Positions 26,414-34,714 of a stretch of DNA of 64,000 bases are shown one piece after another. The stretch spans positions 4,561,501 through 4,625,500 of the forward strand of contig NZ_JAUCEU010000007.1 in assembly GCF_030348765.1 (NCBI RefSeq), in the 5' to 3' direction. The notes beneath the pieces are model-generated. The model was not told where the DNA came from, searched no databases, and was given only the letters and a program-made list of their open reading frames with translations. A program made the translations under genes and the position numbers. This stretch comes from Neobacillus sp. CF12. Lineage in GTDB: Bacteria > Bacillota > Bacilli > Bacillales > Cytobacillaceae. Position 1 is the stretch's first letter. Every line of letters starts with the position of its first letter.

Positions 26414-26449
26414 CAAATGGAAGAGGGAGGCTTGGACAAATTGGAAAAA

Positions 26450-26487
26450 ACACAAAATGCGCCACAGTCTTGATTGACTGTGGCGCA
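26450..26487 (-). terminator. Terminator of the flavin reductase gene
   Basis: GCGCCACAGTC (26459-26469) pairs perfectly with GACTGTGGCGC (26476-26486). Read on the minus strand ATTTTGTGTTTTTT follows. Confidence 0.88.
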
Positions 26488-26504
26488 TAATATATTTTAT
26501 GAAA

Positions 26505-27104
26505 TTACCGTAATGTTTTTAAAGCACCGCTCCAAGCGATAACTTCGTCAAGCATTGCTGTCATGTTTGTTTGGTGTAAATCTTGTGGTTTGAATACTGA
26601 TCCGTTTTCGAAGTCTGTGAATAAAGACAATGTTGGATGTGTACGAACATCGGCAACTTTTACTTCGCCAAGGATTCCACGTAAATGTTCTGCAGCACGT
26701 GCTCCACCAGTTGAACCATAGCTTACGATACCAGCTGCTTTGTTGTACCAAGCTTCACGTGCGAAATCAATTGCATTTTTTAATGCACCAGTAATGCTGT
26801 GGTTATATTCTTGAACAACGAATACAAATCCATCTAAACTCGCAAGCTTTTGATTCCAATCAGCGATTCCTGGTTCTGTTCCATCAGTAGTGCCTAAGAA
26901 CGGCAGGTTGTAATCTGAGATATCGACGATTTCATAGTCTGCATCTCCGCGTTGATCAGCAATTCCTTTTACCCATTCTCCTACTTGTGGGCTAACACGT
27001 CCTTGACGTGTACTTCCTAAAATAATACCTATTTTTAATTTAGCGTTTGTCATTGTTTCTTCCTCCTTTGATGTTGTACCAAATAATTTGTTTAAAAAAC
27101 CCAT
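26505..27104 (-). CDS. NADPH-dependent FMN reductase
   Basis: The flavodoxin-fold protein shows IGIILGSTRQGRVSPQVGEW (FMN phosphate loop), VVQEYNHSITGALKNAIDF and YGSTGGARAAEHLR, the signatures of the NADPH-dependent FMN reductase (azoreductase/chromate reductase-like) family. It would reduce FMN or quinone-like substrates in the cytosol. The start is ambiguous. ATG 27104 has GGGGTGG eight bases upstream and gives the leader MGFLNKLFG. ATG 27053 has a perfect AAAGGAGG eight bases upstream and gives the family-typical N-terminus MTNAKLKIG. Two translation products are possible. Confidence 0.87.
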   Translation of the reverse strand: MGFLNKLFGTTSKEEETMTNAKLKIGIILGSTRQGRVSPQVGEWVKGIADQRGDADYEIVDISDYNLPFLGTTDGTEPGIADWNQKLASLDGFVFVVQEYNHSITGALKNAIDFAREAWYNKAAGIVSYGSTGGARAAEHLRGILGEVKVADVRTHPTLSLFTDFENGSVFKPQDLHQTNMTAMLDEVIAWSGALKTLR

Positions 27105-27364
27105 GCTGTCCACCCCTTGTTGTTATTTTTTAATCTATATAGGTTTTTTCAGACTTTGTTATTTTGAATTAAAATATAATTATATAAAACATTTTTAATT
27201 CGAGATAAATATAATATAGATTTATCTCGGTGTCAAGAGATTAAACTTATTAGAAAAGATACATGATGCCCAAAATTTGATTGGGCACTTTTGAATCATG
27301 GTGGAATCTTTTTATGAAATCTAATATACTTGGAAAAGAAATTAAATAGAGCGGGGGAATTCAT

Positions 27365-27700
27365 TTGTCGAATTTGCCAAATTGCCCAAAGTGTCATTCG
27401 GAATATACATATGAAGATGGAAGTTTATTGATTTGCCCGGAGTGCGGTCATGAGTGGAGTTTAGAAGCTGCAGCAGTAGAAGAAGAAAGAGTGATTAAAG
27501 ACGCAAATGGAAATGTTTTAAGCGATGGTGATTCGGTAACTGTCATTAAAGACCTTAAAGTAAAAGGCAGTTCCTCAACGCTAAAGCAAGGAACCAAAGT
27601 AAAAAACATTCGTTTGGTTGATGGAGATCATAATATCGACTGCAAAATCGATGGTTTTGGCGCGATGAGTTTAAAATCTGAGTATGTCAAAAAAATATAA
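27365..27700 (+). CDS. yjdM: YjdM/PhnA-family zinc-ribbon protein
   Basis: This 111-residue protein has a rubredoxin-like zinc ribbon (CPKC at 7-10, CPECGHEW at 24-31). A compact beta domain follows ([26 protein letters not shown]...[12 protein letters not shown]...[14 protein letters not shown]). This is the full YjdM (formerly PhnA) architecture. The family is widespread and its biochemical role is unclear; the old phosphonate label is not supported by context. The TTG start follows a weak GGGGGA site. A terminator follows at once. Confidence 0.92.
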   Translation: MSNLPNCPKCHSEYTYEDGSLLICPECGHEWSLEAAAVEEERVIKDANGNVLSDGDSVTVIKDLKVKGSSSTLKQGTKVKNIRLVDGDHNIDCKIDGFGAMSLKSEYVKKI

Positions 27701-27702
27701 AA

Positions 27703-27742
27703 AATGGGCGCTCCCACTAGTAAGGGGGCGCCTTATATTTTT
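27703..27742. terminator. Terminator shared by yjdM and ytbE
   Basis: GGCGCTCCC pairs with GGGGGCGCC across a CTAGTAA loop. A-rich and T-rich flanks would allow use in both directions between converging genes. Confidence 0.7.
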
Positions 27743-27744
27743 CC

Positions 27745-28587
27745 CTAGAAATCAATATTGTCAGGGTCTGGACCGATTCGAAGATTTTCATTTAGATTAC
27801 TTATTTGGTCCATATCTTCTGTCGTCAGTTCAAAATTAAATATGTTGGAGTTCTCTATTATTCTGTGTTCCTTTGTTGATTTAGGTATGGTTACGACGCC
27901 ATTTTGCAAATCCCAGCGTAAAATGACTTGAGCGACTGTTTTATTATATTTACTTGCTACTTTCTCTAGTACCGGATTATCAAATAATTGACCCTGCATT
28001 AAAGGGGACCATGCTTCAAATTGAATTCCATGTTGATGACAGAATGCTTGCACTTTTTTTTGGGTTAACCGTGGATGGTATTCTACTTGATTGACCATTG
28101 GTTTTATCTCTGCGTCCTTCATTATGTCTTCAAGATGGTGGACTTGGAAGTTACTTACACCAATTGCTTTTACTTTTCCATCCTTATAAAGAGTCTCTAA
28201 TGCCTGCCAAGCCTCCTTATATTTACCCTCTACAGGCCAATGGATAAGGTAGAGGTCAAGGTAATCTAGTCCAAGTTTATTTAGGCTCGTTTCGTATGCT
28301 GCTATCGTTGATTCATAACCTAAATCAGAATTCCAAACCTTTGAGGTTATAAATAATTCTTCTCTTTTAATACCGTATTCGGTGATTGCTTCACGAATTG
28401 CTTGTCCAACGCCTTCTTCATTTCCATAAATTGCTGCTGTATCAATGCTGCGATAACCATGTTTAATCGCAAATTTAACGGCATCCACTAATTCAGGACC
28501 TTCTTCGACTTTAAATACACCCAGTCCGAACAAAGGCATTTTTACCCCATTATATAATGTAGTTGTTGCTTGTAAGTTGTTTGTCAT
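27745..28587 (-). CDS. ytbE: Aldo/keto reductase, YtbE type
   Basis: This is a NADPH-dependent (alpha/beta)8 reductase with the complete tetrad: Asp and Tyr in DTAAIYGNE, Lys in TSKVW and His in LIHWP. The coenzyme motif IPKSTKEHRIIEN is also present. Members reduce aldehydes such as methylglyoxal. The start at 28587 is chosen because GGAGG of TTGGAGGATAAAAAAATG is its ribosome binding site; a longer frame would begin inside that site. In B. subtilis ytbE follows ytbD and is controlled by YtcD. Here the same order holds, but a 185-bp MITE-like element separates them. Confidence 0.9.
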   Translation of the reverse strand: MTNNLQATTTLYNGVKMPLFGLGVFKVEEGPELVDAVKFAIKHGYRSIDTAAIYGNEEGVGQAIREAITEYGIKREELFITSKVWNSDLGYESTIAAYETSLNKLGLDYLDLYLIHWPVEGKYKEAWQALETLYKDGKVKAIGVSNFQVHHLEDIMKDAEIKPMVNQVEYHPRLTQKKVQAFCHQHGIQFEAWSPLMQGQLFDNPVLEKVASKYNKTVAQVILRWDLQNGVVTIPKSTKEHRIIENSNIFNFELTTEDMDQISNLNENLRIGPDPDNIDF

Positions 28588-28616
28588 TTTTTTATCCTCC
28601 AAATTGTTTTAGTAAA

Positions 28617-28801
28617 AGGCTGTGTAATAATGGCCGGTTGATTTCCGCTCCCGGCACTTCGCTTTCCGCGGGCGTGCCGGGGAGCCTCCTCGGCGCATAA
28701 GCGCCTGTGGGGTCTCCCCAGCCCCGTACTCCCGCAGGAGTCTTCGTGCCTTCCGCTCCAATCAACCGGGTGCAAATTAAAAATTAGCTTTAACACAGCC
28801 T
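28617..28801. mobile_element. MITE-like element, copy 1
   Basis: The 185-bp GC-rich element has terminal inverted repeats AGGCTGTGTAA and TTAACACAGCCT. Inner inverted pairs include GGTTGATT/AATCAACC and GGCACTTCGCTTTCCGCGGG with CCCGCAGGAGTCTTCGTGCC. It carries no credible gene. Its right end lies one base from the ytbD stop codon and its left end just upstream of the ytbE ribosome binding site. Copy 2 is at 44765. I recall this element type from many Bacillaceae genomes. Confidence 0.8.
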
Positions 28802-28802
28802 A

Positions 28803-30014
28803 TTAAAATACAGTGCTTTCTTTAACAAGTATGATATTTTCCTTTTGTTCAAGTTTTCGACTCAAGCCTGTAAGGATTACAGCACTGAGAACCATTGAAG
28901 CTCCTATCCAAGTGGTATGAATGAGTCCAATAGAATCGGTGATGAAGCCTCCTAAAAACGAACCCATTGCAATTCCTGCATTAAAGGCAGCAATATTCAG
29001 GGCAGAAGCTACATCTACTGCGGTTGGCACATACCGCTCAGCCAGCATGACCACATACACTTGCAGTCCAGGTACGTTCATAAAAGCAAGCATCCCCATT
29101 AAAAATATCGTGACTAATCCTGCCATTTTAAAAGGTGCTGTAAAAAGTAAGATAAAAAGGACCACGGCTTGAGCGATAAACATATAAAATAGCGCCTTAA
29201 TCGGATTTTTATTCGCTACTTTTCCACCAATCATGTTCCCAATTGCGATTGCTATTCCGTATCCAAGAAGAATTGCCGCCACCGCTCCTTCCTTAAAGCC
29301 TGTGATTTCTTGAAGGATGGGAGATAGAAACGTAAATACCACAAACGTTCCTCCATACCCTAAGGCAGTAATGATAAATACCAGTAATAAGCGGCCGTTT
29401 GTCACTAATTTTATTTGGTCACGGAAAGTTGTTTTTGTCCCTTTTCGTAAAGTCGCTGGTACTAGGATGCTATTTGCAATCATTGCAATGGCTCCGACCA
29501 CAATGATAAGAATGAAGGCCATCCGCCAGCCATAGTGCTGACCAATAAAGGTACCAAATGGGACACCGGTTACCGTAGCAACAGTTAGTCCGGTAAACAT
29601 AATCGATATGGCGCTGGCTCTGCGATTTTCTGGTACTAAATCAGCTGCGATGGTTGAGCCAATTGACATAAAAATACCATGTGAAAGAGCAGATATTACG
29701 CGGGCAGCAAGGAGAACACCGATGCTGGTTGCACTTGCCGCCAGCCCATTCCCGATAATAAAAATAATCATGATCCAAAGTAATAAAGATTTACGTGACA
29801 TACTAGAAGTAAGAGATGTCAGAATGGGCGCACCAAAGGTAACTCCGAGTGCATATAAGGAAACCGTTAAACCAGCAGTTGTAACGGGTATATCTAAATC
29901 ATTGGCAATTAGCGGTAAAAGACCGACACTGATAAATTCAGTGGTGCCGATGGCAAAGGCACTAATGGCTAATGCAAGCAATGCAAAAGTGCTTTGTTTA
30001 TGTTTGAAAGACAT
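28803..30014 (-). CDS. ytbD: MFS transporter, YtbD type
   Basis: The 403-residue, twelve-span DHA1-family transporter (AraJ/YdhP-like) has FAIGTTEFISVGLLP in helix 1, RKSLLLWIMI in loop 2-3 and ARVISALSHGIFMSIGSTIAADL (motif C region). It likely exports small molecules. It is divergent from the HxlR regulator ytcD. Together with ytbE this reproduces the B. subtilis ytcD / ytbD-ytbE module, thought to respond to electrophile-type stress. AGGAGG precedes the ATG. Confidence 0.9.
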   Translation of the reverse strand: MSFKHKQSTFALLALAISAFAIGTTEFISVGLLPLIANDLDIPVTTAGLTVSLYALGVTFGAPILTSLTSSMSRKSLLLWIMIIFIIGNGLAASATSIGVLLAARVISALSHGIFMSIGSTIAADLVPENRRASAISIMFTGLTVATVTGVPFGTFIGQHYGWRMAFILIIVVGAIAMIANSILVPATLRKGTKTTFRDQIKLVTNGRLLLVFIITALGYGGTFVVFTFLSPILQEITGFKEGAVAAILLGYGIAIAIGNMIGGKVANKNPIKALFYMFIAQAVVLFILLFTAPFKMAGLVTIFLMGMLAFMNVPGLQVYVVMLAERYVPTAVDVASALNIAAFNAGIAMGSFLGGFITDSIGLIHTTWIGASMVLSAVILTGLSRKLEQKENIILVKESTVF

Positions 30015-30114
30015 TTTGTCTCCTCCTTAAAAATTTGTAGTTTAACCGATTTGCATGTTGCAGCATAACCGATAGATGTTATTATGAGATATAGAGGATT
30101 ATTAGTGAAGTACG

Positions 30115-30168
30115 CACTTTTAAGTGATATAGATACCTTTAGGTAATATAGGTACTTATTAGTACCTA
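30115..30168. promoter_or_regulatory. Palindromic operators in the ytbD/ytcD intergenic region
   Basis: Three palindromes lie just upstream of ytcD: CACTT-TT-AAGTG (30115-30126), TACCT-TT-AGGTA (30134-30145) and TAGGTACT-TATT-AGTACCTA (30149-30168). The last two share the half site TACCT/AGGTA. They are the probable HxlR-type binding sites. A separate direct repeat TAACCGAT occurs at 30043 and 30066 on the ytbD side. Confidence 0.65.
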
Positions 30169-30190
30169 TTAGTGAGGAGGAAAATTACGT

Positions 30191-30559
30191 ATGAAACAAA
30201 AGAAATACAATATATCGGTAGAAGCAACTTTGGAAGTAATCGGAGGCAAGTGGAAATGCGTCATTCTCTGCCATTTAACCCGTGGCAAAAAACGGACGAG
30301 TGAATTGAAACGCCTAATGCCAGATATTACACAGAAAATGTTAACCCAGCAATTACGTGAATTAGAGGAAGATGGAGTCATTAACCGCATCGTTTATAAT
30401 CAAGTTCCACCGAAAGTGGAGTATGAATTAAGTGAGTATGGTGAGAGTTTAGAGGGGATTCTAAATTCACTTTGCACATGGGGAGAAAAACATATTGCCA
30501 AAGTGCATGGCAGTATGGATGTCTTAGAAGAGAACATACTTAACGAACATCTTAAATAA
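30191..30559 (+). CDS. ytcD: HxlR-family transcriptional regulator
   Basis: The 122-residue winged-helix protein of the HxlR/MarR-like class has VEATLEVIGGKWKCVILCHL at the start, then RTSELKRLMPDITQKMLTQQLRELEEDGVI (recognition helix and wing) and YELSEYGESL. The cysteine in KWKCVIL matches the conserved redox-sensing Cys of HxlR and YodB types. It is divergent from ytbD with palindromes between, so it probably represses ytbDE until oxidised or alkylated. AGGAGG is ten bases upstream of the ATG. Confidence 0.92.
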   Translation: MKQKKYNISVEATLEVIGGKWKCVILCHLTRGKKRTSELKRLMPDITQKMLTQQLRELEEDGVINRIVYNQVPPKVEYELSEYGESLEGILNSLCTWGEKHIAKVHGSMDVLEENILNEHLK

Positions 30560-30560
30560 A

Positions 30561-30599
30561 AATAGGCGCTCCCTTTTTAAGGGAAGCGCCTATTTTTTT
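30561..30599. terminator. Bidirectional terminator between ytcD and yfhA
   Basis: AATAGGCGCT...AGCGCCTATT with inner CCCTTTTTAAGGG is flanked by A-tract and T-tract. It overlaps the last codons of yfhA. Confidence 0.85.
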
Positions 30600-31597
30600 A
30601 ATAATAAATACATAAAATACGGTGCACCAATAAGAGCTACCATAATCCCAGCGGGAATTCCTGCGGATTCCATCAAATTACGTCCAATGGTATCTGCAAA
30701 CATTAAGAGCCAACCTCCAATGAGAACTGCAATCGGGATAAATAATTGATTTCTCGGTCCAACTAACGCCTTTGCCATATGCGGTGCCATTAATCCAATA
30801 AAGGAAATACCGCCTGTAACCGAAACGGCAGATGCTGCCAGCGCAACCGCTGTAATCAGTAAGACAATACGTTCTTTTTCAATCGAAACACCGACACCAA
30901 TGGCTACGGGTTCACTTAAGCCAAGAAGATTTAACCGGTTGGCTTTGTATAAGGTGAAAGGAAGAAGAACAATTAACCATGGGAGCAGCGCCCATATAAA
31001 TGGCCAATCCGTACCCCATATATTCCCCGCTAACCATTTGGCAATAAAATCTACTTTTGCCCGTTCTGCAGATGAAATCAGTACAATCATTGCTCCTGAG
31101 AGTGCCAGGGAAAAACCGACCCCAATTAATACTAATCGTACGGGCTGAAGGCCCTCCGTTTTGCTATAAGCAAATAGGTAGATAAGTGCTGCTGTCAACA
31201 ATGCACCGATGAAGGCTACAAGTGGCAGCATGTAGATAAAGGAACCGGCTTCAATCGGGAAAAATAAAAAGAATACGGCAACGGCAACACCTGCACCTGA
31301 ATTGATCCCAATAATACCAGGATCGGCTAAATCATTACGGGTAATTCCTTGTAAAATAGCACCAGACAAGGCAAGTGCCATCCCAGCTAGTAGGGTAATG
31401 ATGATTCGTGGCAATCGAATCGAAAATAATACAAATTCTTCTTTGAACGTTCCTTGTCCGAGAAGGGTGGGGATCAGCCTATTATACGATACAGAGGAAA
31501 AACCCAAACCCAGACCAACTACGATTGTAACCAAGATTAATGCAAATAAGATAAATAAAGAGATACGTTGCTTTCTAAGTAACGAGGCTTGGATCAT
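30590..31597 (-). CDS. yfhA: Iron-siderophore ABC permease YfhA
   Basis: The 335-residue FecCD-family permease has about ten spans. RLPRIIITLLAGMALALSGAILQGITRN is the family hallmark, and GISFIGLMAPHMAKALVG is the ATPase-contacting loop. It pairs with the product of the preceding gene (ATGA overlap) to form the heterodimeric channel for ferric hydroxamate siderophores. In B. subtilis YfiZ-YfhA with YfiY and ATPase YusV import schizokinen and arthrobactin; the same four proteins are grouped here. Expression should follow the Fur-controlled promoter upstream of yusV. Confidence 0.9.
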   Translation of the reverse strand: MIQASLLRKQRISLFILFALILVTIVVGLGLGFSSVSYNRLIPTLLGQGTFKEEFVLFSIRLPRIIITLLAGMALALSGAILQGITRNDLADPGIIGINSGAGVAVAVFFLFFPIEAGSFIYMLPLVAFIGALLTAALIYLFAYSKTEGLQPVRLVLIGVGFSLALSGAMIVLISSAERAKVDFIAKWLAGNIWGTDWPFIWALLPWLIVLLPFTLYKANRLNLLGLSEPVAIGVGVSIEKERIVLLITAVALAASAVSVTGGISFIGLMAPHMAKALVGPRNQLFIPIAVLIGGWLLMFADTIGRNLMESAGIPAGIMVALIGAPYFMYLLLKK

Positions 31598-32604
31598 GAG
31601 AATGCTTTGCCTCCTTTGCGTACAATAACAAGGAAGAAAGGTAACCCCATTATTGCCACAATCGCAGCAACTGGGGTTTCAAATGGTGCATTCATTGTCC
31701 GGCCAAGTGTATCGGCAAAAAGCATAAACGCAGCACCGGAGATCGCAGACATTGGGAGAATAAAACGGTAATCTGTACCCACAATTGCCCGAGCAACGTG
31801 GGGAACCATTAAGCCGATGAAAGCCATATTCCCAATAAGAGCAACAGAAGCTCCAGCTAATAAAATAATCGCAATAAAGAGAATCACCTTTATTTGAGTT
31901 GTTTTTTGACCTAATCCAACGGCGACTTCTTCATTTAAGCTTAAAATGGTGAGTTGCCTTGATAGAAAAAGAGAGACAAGTAAACCTGTAATGATGAAGG
32001 GAATAATGACCTGGAGCTGGCCCCAAGTGGTTCCAATCATTCCTCCTGCCGTCCACATCGAGACATTTTTTGAAATCTTAAAATAGATTCCAATTCCTTC
32101 AGCAATCGCATAAAGGAAAGCAGAGACAGCAGCTCCTGCTAAAACAATCCTTAATGGGGAAAAGCCACCTTTTTTCATTGCACCAATGCCAAATACCATC
32201 GTTGTTCCGACAGCTGCACCAATAAAGCAAGCAATCGTAATGCTGAAATAGTTGGCTGATGGGATAAAGGCGATGATGAGAGCGAGTGCGGCATTTGCAC
32301 CCGCGGTTAAACCAAGTAAACCAGGATCTGCAAGCGGGTTCCTAGTAATGCCTTGCATAATTGCTCCTGCGACAGCAAGGGCGGCACCGACTACGATTGC
32401 TGCAACCTCACGGGGCAAACGGATTTCACGAATAATTGAAATTTTTTCGCCTTCCGCATTCGTAAAAAGTGCTTGCCACACATCTTTAAAAGAAATATCT
32501 GCTGCTCCCATAATCATGGAAAATACAAACATTGCGGCAAATACAAGTATGCCAAGCAGCAGTTTATATCCAAAAGGAATCGAACGTTGTTTTTCAATCA
32601 TCAT
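31594..32604 (-). CDS. yfiZ: Iron-siderophore ABC permease YfiZ
   Basis: This is a second FecCD permease, 336 residues, with REIRLPREVAAIVVGAALAVAGAIMQGITRNPLADPG and GNMAFIGLMVPHVARAIVG. It lies between the binding-protein gene and yfhA and overlaps yfhA by four bases, implying stoichiometric coupled translation. The ribosome binding site is weak (GAGAG). An inverted repeat sits in the 70-bp gap after yfiY and may lower permease output relative to the binding protein. Confidence 0.9.
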   Translation of the reverse strand: MMIEKQRSIPFGYKLLLGILVFAAMFVFSMIMGAADISFKDVWQALFTNAEGEKISIIREIRLPREVAAIVVGAALAVAGAIMQGITRNPLADPGLLGLTAGANAALALIIAFIPSANYFSITIACFIGAAVGTTMVFGIGAMKKGGFSPLRIVLAGAAVSAFLYAIAEGIGIYFKISKNVSMWTAGGMIGTTWGQLQVIIPFIITGLLVSLFLSRQLTILSLNEEVAVGLGQKTTQIKVILFIAIILLAGASVALIGNMAFIGLMVPHVARAIVGTDYRFILPMSAISGAAFMLFADTLGRTMNAPFETPVAAIVAIMGLPFFLVIVRKGGKAFS

Positions 32605-32638
32605 AAGTCTCTCATCTTTTCTGTCATAGAATAGGGGA

Positions 32639-32669
32639 AAGAGGAATTCTAGGAATAGAATCCCTCTTC
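32639..32669 (-). terminator. Intercistronic hairpin between yfiY and yfiZ
   Basis: AGAGGNATTCTA and TAGAATNCCTCT form a stem without a following T-run. It is more likely an mRNA-stabilising or attenuating hairpin than a full terminator, a frequent device after binding-protein genes. Confidence 0.5.
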
Positions 32670-32674
32670 TAATA

Positions 32675-33604
32675 TTAATTACCTAAGAATGATTTTTTAA
32701 TGAACTCAAGTTGTTTTTCGAGTGTAACTGGGTCACTGAAAGAAGCACCTTGACCATTCATTTCAAAGACGCGATTATTCTTAACCGCTGGAATATTTTT
32801 GTACGTTTCTGTTTCTTGGAAAGATGTATCAGCATCTGAGTATTTGCTCAGAATGACATAATCTCCAGCATACTCAGGAATTACTTCAGCAGATAATGCA
32901 AAGTAGCCTGAGCTTTCTGCCACTTCTTTTACTTTTTCAGGCATTTTTAAATTCATCGCTTGATAGAGAATTTCTGTTCCACGTGCCCAGTTGCTGCCGA
33001 ATACATATAGGTCTTTTCCGTAACTTTCCATAACGGAAACGGTTGCGTCCTCACCAATTTTTGCACGAATTTCTTCGCCAGCTGCTTCAGCTTCTTTTTT
33101 GAAGTTGTCCACCCAAGCTTGGGCTTCTTTTTCTTTATTTAATAGTTTACCAATTTCTATGTGCTGGGTTAAATAATCAACTTTCCCCCAAGTATATGTA
33201 ACAGTAGGGGCAATTTCACTTAACTTATCTATGTTTTTAATATTGGATAGACCAATGATTAAATCTGGTTCTAGTTCGATAATTTTTTCTAAGTCTTCAT
33301 CGGAAACTTCTGTGACATCTTTCATTTCTTTTTCAAATGTCGGGTTAGTCTTTGACCATACATCAGCACCGACGACATTTACGCCTAAATCAAGTACATT
33401 ACCAGTAAAGCCTGAAAGTAAGATAACTCGTTGCGGATCAGCTGGAACTTCAATCGGTCCGTTTTCAGATTGATAGGTAATCGTTCCAGATTTCTTGTCC
33501 TCTGGTGCTGCAGTAGTATCCTCTTCTTTTGTAGTATCGGTACCGCAAGCGCTAATAATTAACGCTGCGAGCAGTAAAAATGGCAGTAGTAGTAGCTTTT
33601 TCAT
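32675..33604 (-). CDS. yfiY: Siderophore-binding lipoprotein YfiY
   Basis: The 309-residue class III solute-binding protein has a lipoprotein signal LIISACG, Cys20 being lipidated. An acidic-Thr linker precedes two lobes: PQRVILLSGFTGNVLDLGVNVVGAD and LEPDLIIGLSNIKNIDKLSEIAPT are the typical N-lobe strands. It would capture ferric siderophore at the membrane and deliver it to YfiZ-YfhA. AAAAGGAG lies inside the end of yusV, whose reading frame runs 53 bp into this gene. Confidence 0.92.
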   Translation of the reverse strand: MKKLLLLPFLLLAALIISACGTDTTKEEDTTAAPEDKKSGTITYQSENGPIEVPADPQRVILLSGFTGNVLDLGVNVVGADVWSKTNPTFEKEMKDVTEVSDEDLEKIIELEPDLIIGLSNIKNIDKLSEIAPTVTYTWGKVDYLTQHIEIGKLLNKEKEAQAWVDNFKKEAEAAGEEIRAKIGEDATVSVMESYGKDLYVFGSNWARGTEILYQAMNLKMPEKVKEVAESSGYFALSAEVIPEYAGDYVILSKYSDADTSFQETETYKNIPAVKNNRVFEMNGQGASFSDPVTLEKQLEFIKKSFLGN

Positions 33605-34400
33605 GTTTTGTTTCTCCTTTTAGTAGATTGTACGTTACGCACATTGGTTTTTTTGTTCGTGGGTCGTGTCCGATAACAGCGTCAATATTAAATACTTTTT
33701 TTAGCACTTTATGACTAATGACTTCATCACAATTTCCCGCTTTTACAATTTCACCGTCTTTTAAGGCGATGATATGATCCGCAAATCGGGCTGCTTGATT
33801 TAAATCATGAAGGACCATAACAATTGTCCGTTCTTGTTCATGATTTAGTTTTTGCAGCAGCTCCAAAACTTCTAGTTGGTGGGCCATGTCTAAGTAGGTG
33901 GTTGGCTCATCTAGGAAAATAATCTCTGTTTCTTGAGCTAGGGCCATTGCAATCCAAACGCGCTGGCGCTGTCCGCCTGAAAGTGCGTCGACAGGACGAA
34001 ACTTAAAGTCTATCGTTCCAGTGACATCAAGAGCCCAGTCAATCACTTCATAATCCTTTTTTGTTAAACGGCCAAAGCCCTTTTGATAGGGAAACCGGCC
34101 ATAAGATACGAGTTCTCCAACCGTCAATCCACTTGCACTTTCTGGAGTTTGCGGCAGGATCGCCATTTGTTTCGCAAGAATCTTCGTGTTTACCTTTGAA
34201 ATATCTTTTCCGTCCAAAAGGATGTTTCCAGATTGGTGGGAGATGATCCGAGTAATTGCTTTAAGTAAGGTCGATTTTCCACAACCATTTGGTCCGATAA
34301 TCGTTGTTATCTTCTTATCAGGAATTTCGATACTTAGGTTTTTGACAATTAAGCGTTCACCGTAACCAATGCTTAATTCGTCTGTAGAAAGGCGAACCAT
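33552..34400 (-). CDS. yusV: Siderophore ABC transporter ATPase
   Basis: The 282-residue ATPase has Walker A GPNGCGKST, a Q-loop in ILPQTPES, signature LSGGQRQRV, Walker B IIFLDEP and switch His in VLHDLNQ. It is of the FepC/FhuC type and powers YfiZ-YfhA. It is the first gene after two Fur boxes, with AAAGGAGG before the ATG. The last 17-18 codons overlap the start of yfiY in another frame, giving the unusual tail ATTTAIFTARSVNY. Relatives generally end near CVTYNLLK, so the original stop codon may have been lost. Confidence 0.92.
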   Translation of the reverse strand: MVRLSTDELSIGYGERLIVKNLSIEIPDKKITTIIGPNGCGKSTLLKAITRIISHQSGNILLDGKDISKVNTKILAKQMAILPQTPESASGLTVGELVSYGRFPYQKGFGRLTKKDYEVIDWALDVTGTIDFKFRPVDALSGGQRQRVWIAMALAQETEIIFLDEPTTYLDMAHQLEVLELLQKLNHEQERTIVMVLHDLNQAARFADHIIALKDGEIVKAGNCDEVISHKVLKKVFNIDAVIGHDPRTKKPMCVTYNLLKGETKHEKATTTAIFTARSVNY

Positions 34401-34431
34401 GGTAAACCTCCTTTAGTAATTGAGAATTAAT

Positions 34432-34446
34432 TGATAATGATTATCA
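34432..34446. promoter_or_regulatory. Fur box 1 upstream of yusV
   Basis: TGATAATGATTATCA is a perfect 7-1-7 Fur operator. It lies between the yusV promoter and start codon. Confidence 0.92.
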
Positions 34447-34462
34447 GTATCGTTATGCCTTT

Positions 34463-34492
34463 ACTATATAGGTGAGTGATAATGATTGTCAA
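34463..34492 (-). promoter_or_regulatory. yusV operon promoter with overlapping Fur box 2
   Basis: On the minus strand TTGACA (34487-34492), an 18-bp spacer and TATAGT (34463-34468). A second Fur box TGATAATGATTGTCA (34477-34491, one mismatch) covers the -35 and half the spacer, so Fur with iron should block polymerase. Confidence 0.82.
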
Positions 34493-34671
34493 TTACAATT
34501 TTGTGAAAATTTTTTATATGTTTGATAGTGTTAATTAGAGGGAAGCTGAATTCCTTATGTTATCAAGCTTTGTAGTACATATTTTGTCTGTCAAAAAGTT
34601 GTCAAATATAGATGCCACTGAATTTTCAAAAAATACCTATTGTAAAAGGGAAGAAAATCTATTACTCTTAT

Positions 34672-34686
34672 TGATAATGATAATCA
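34672..34686. promoter_or_regulatory. Fur box 3 upstream of the ferredoxin-NADP reductase gene
   Basis: TGATAATGATAATCA matches the 7-1-7 Fur consensus with one mismatch. It is 29 bp before the start codon at 34715. Confidence 0.88.
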
Positions 34687-34714
34687 ATTACAATTGGTTA
34701 GGGAGTGAACGGAG

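Noticed and set aside
28584..28796. 70-residue ORF on the minus strand
   Set aside because: It lies almost wholly inside MITE-like copy 1, is arginine/glycine-rich from GC-rich palindromes and has no ribosome binding site.
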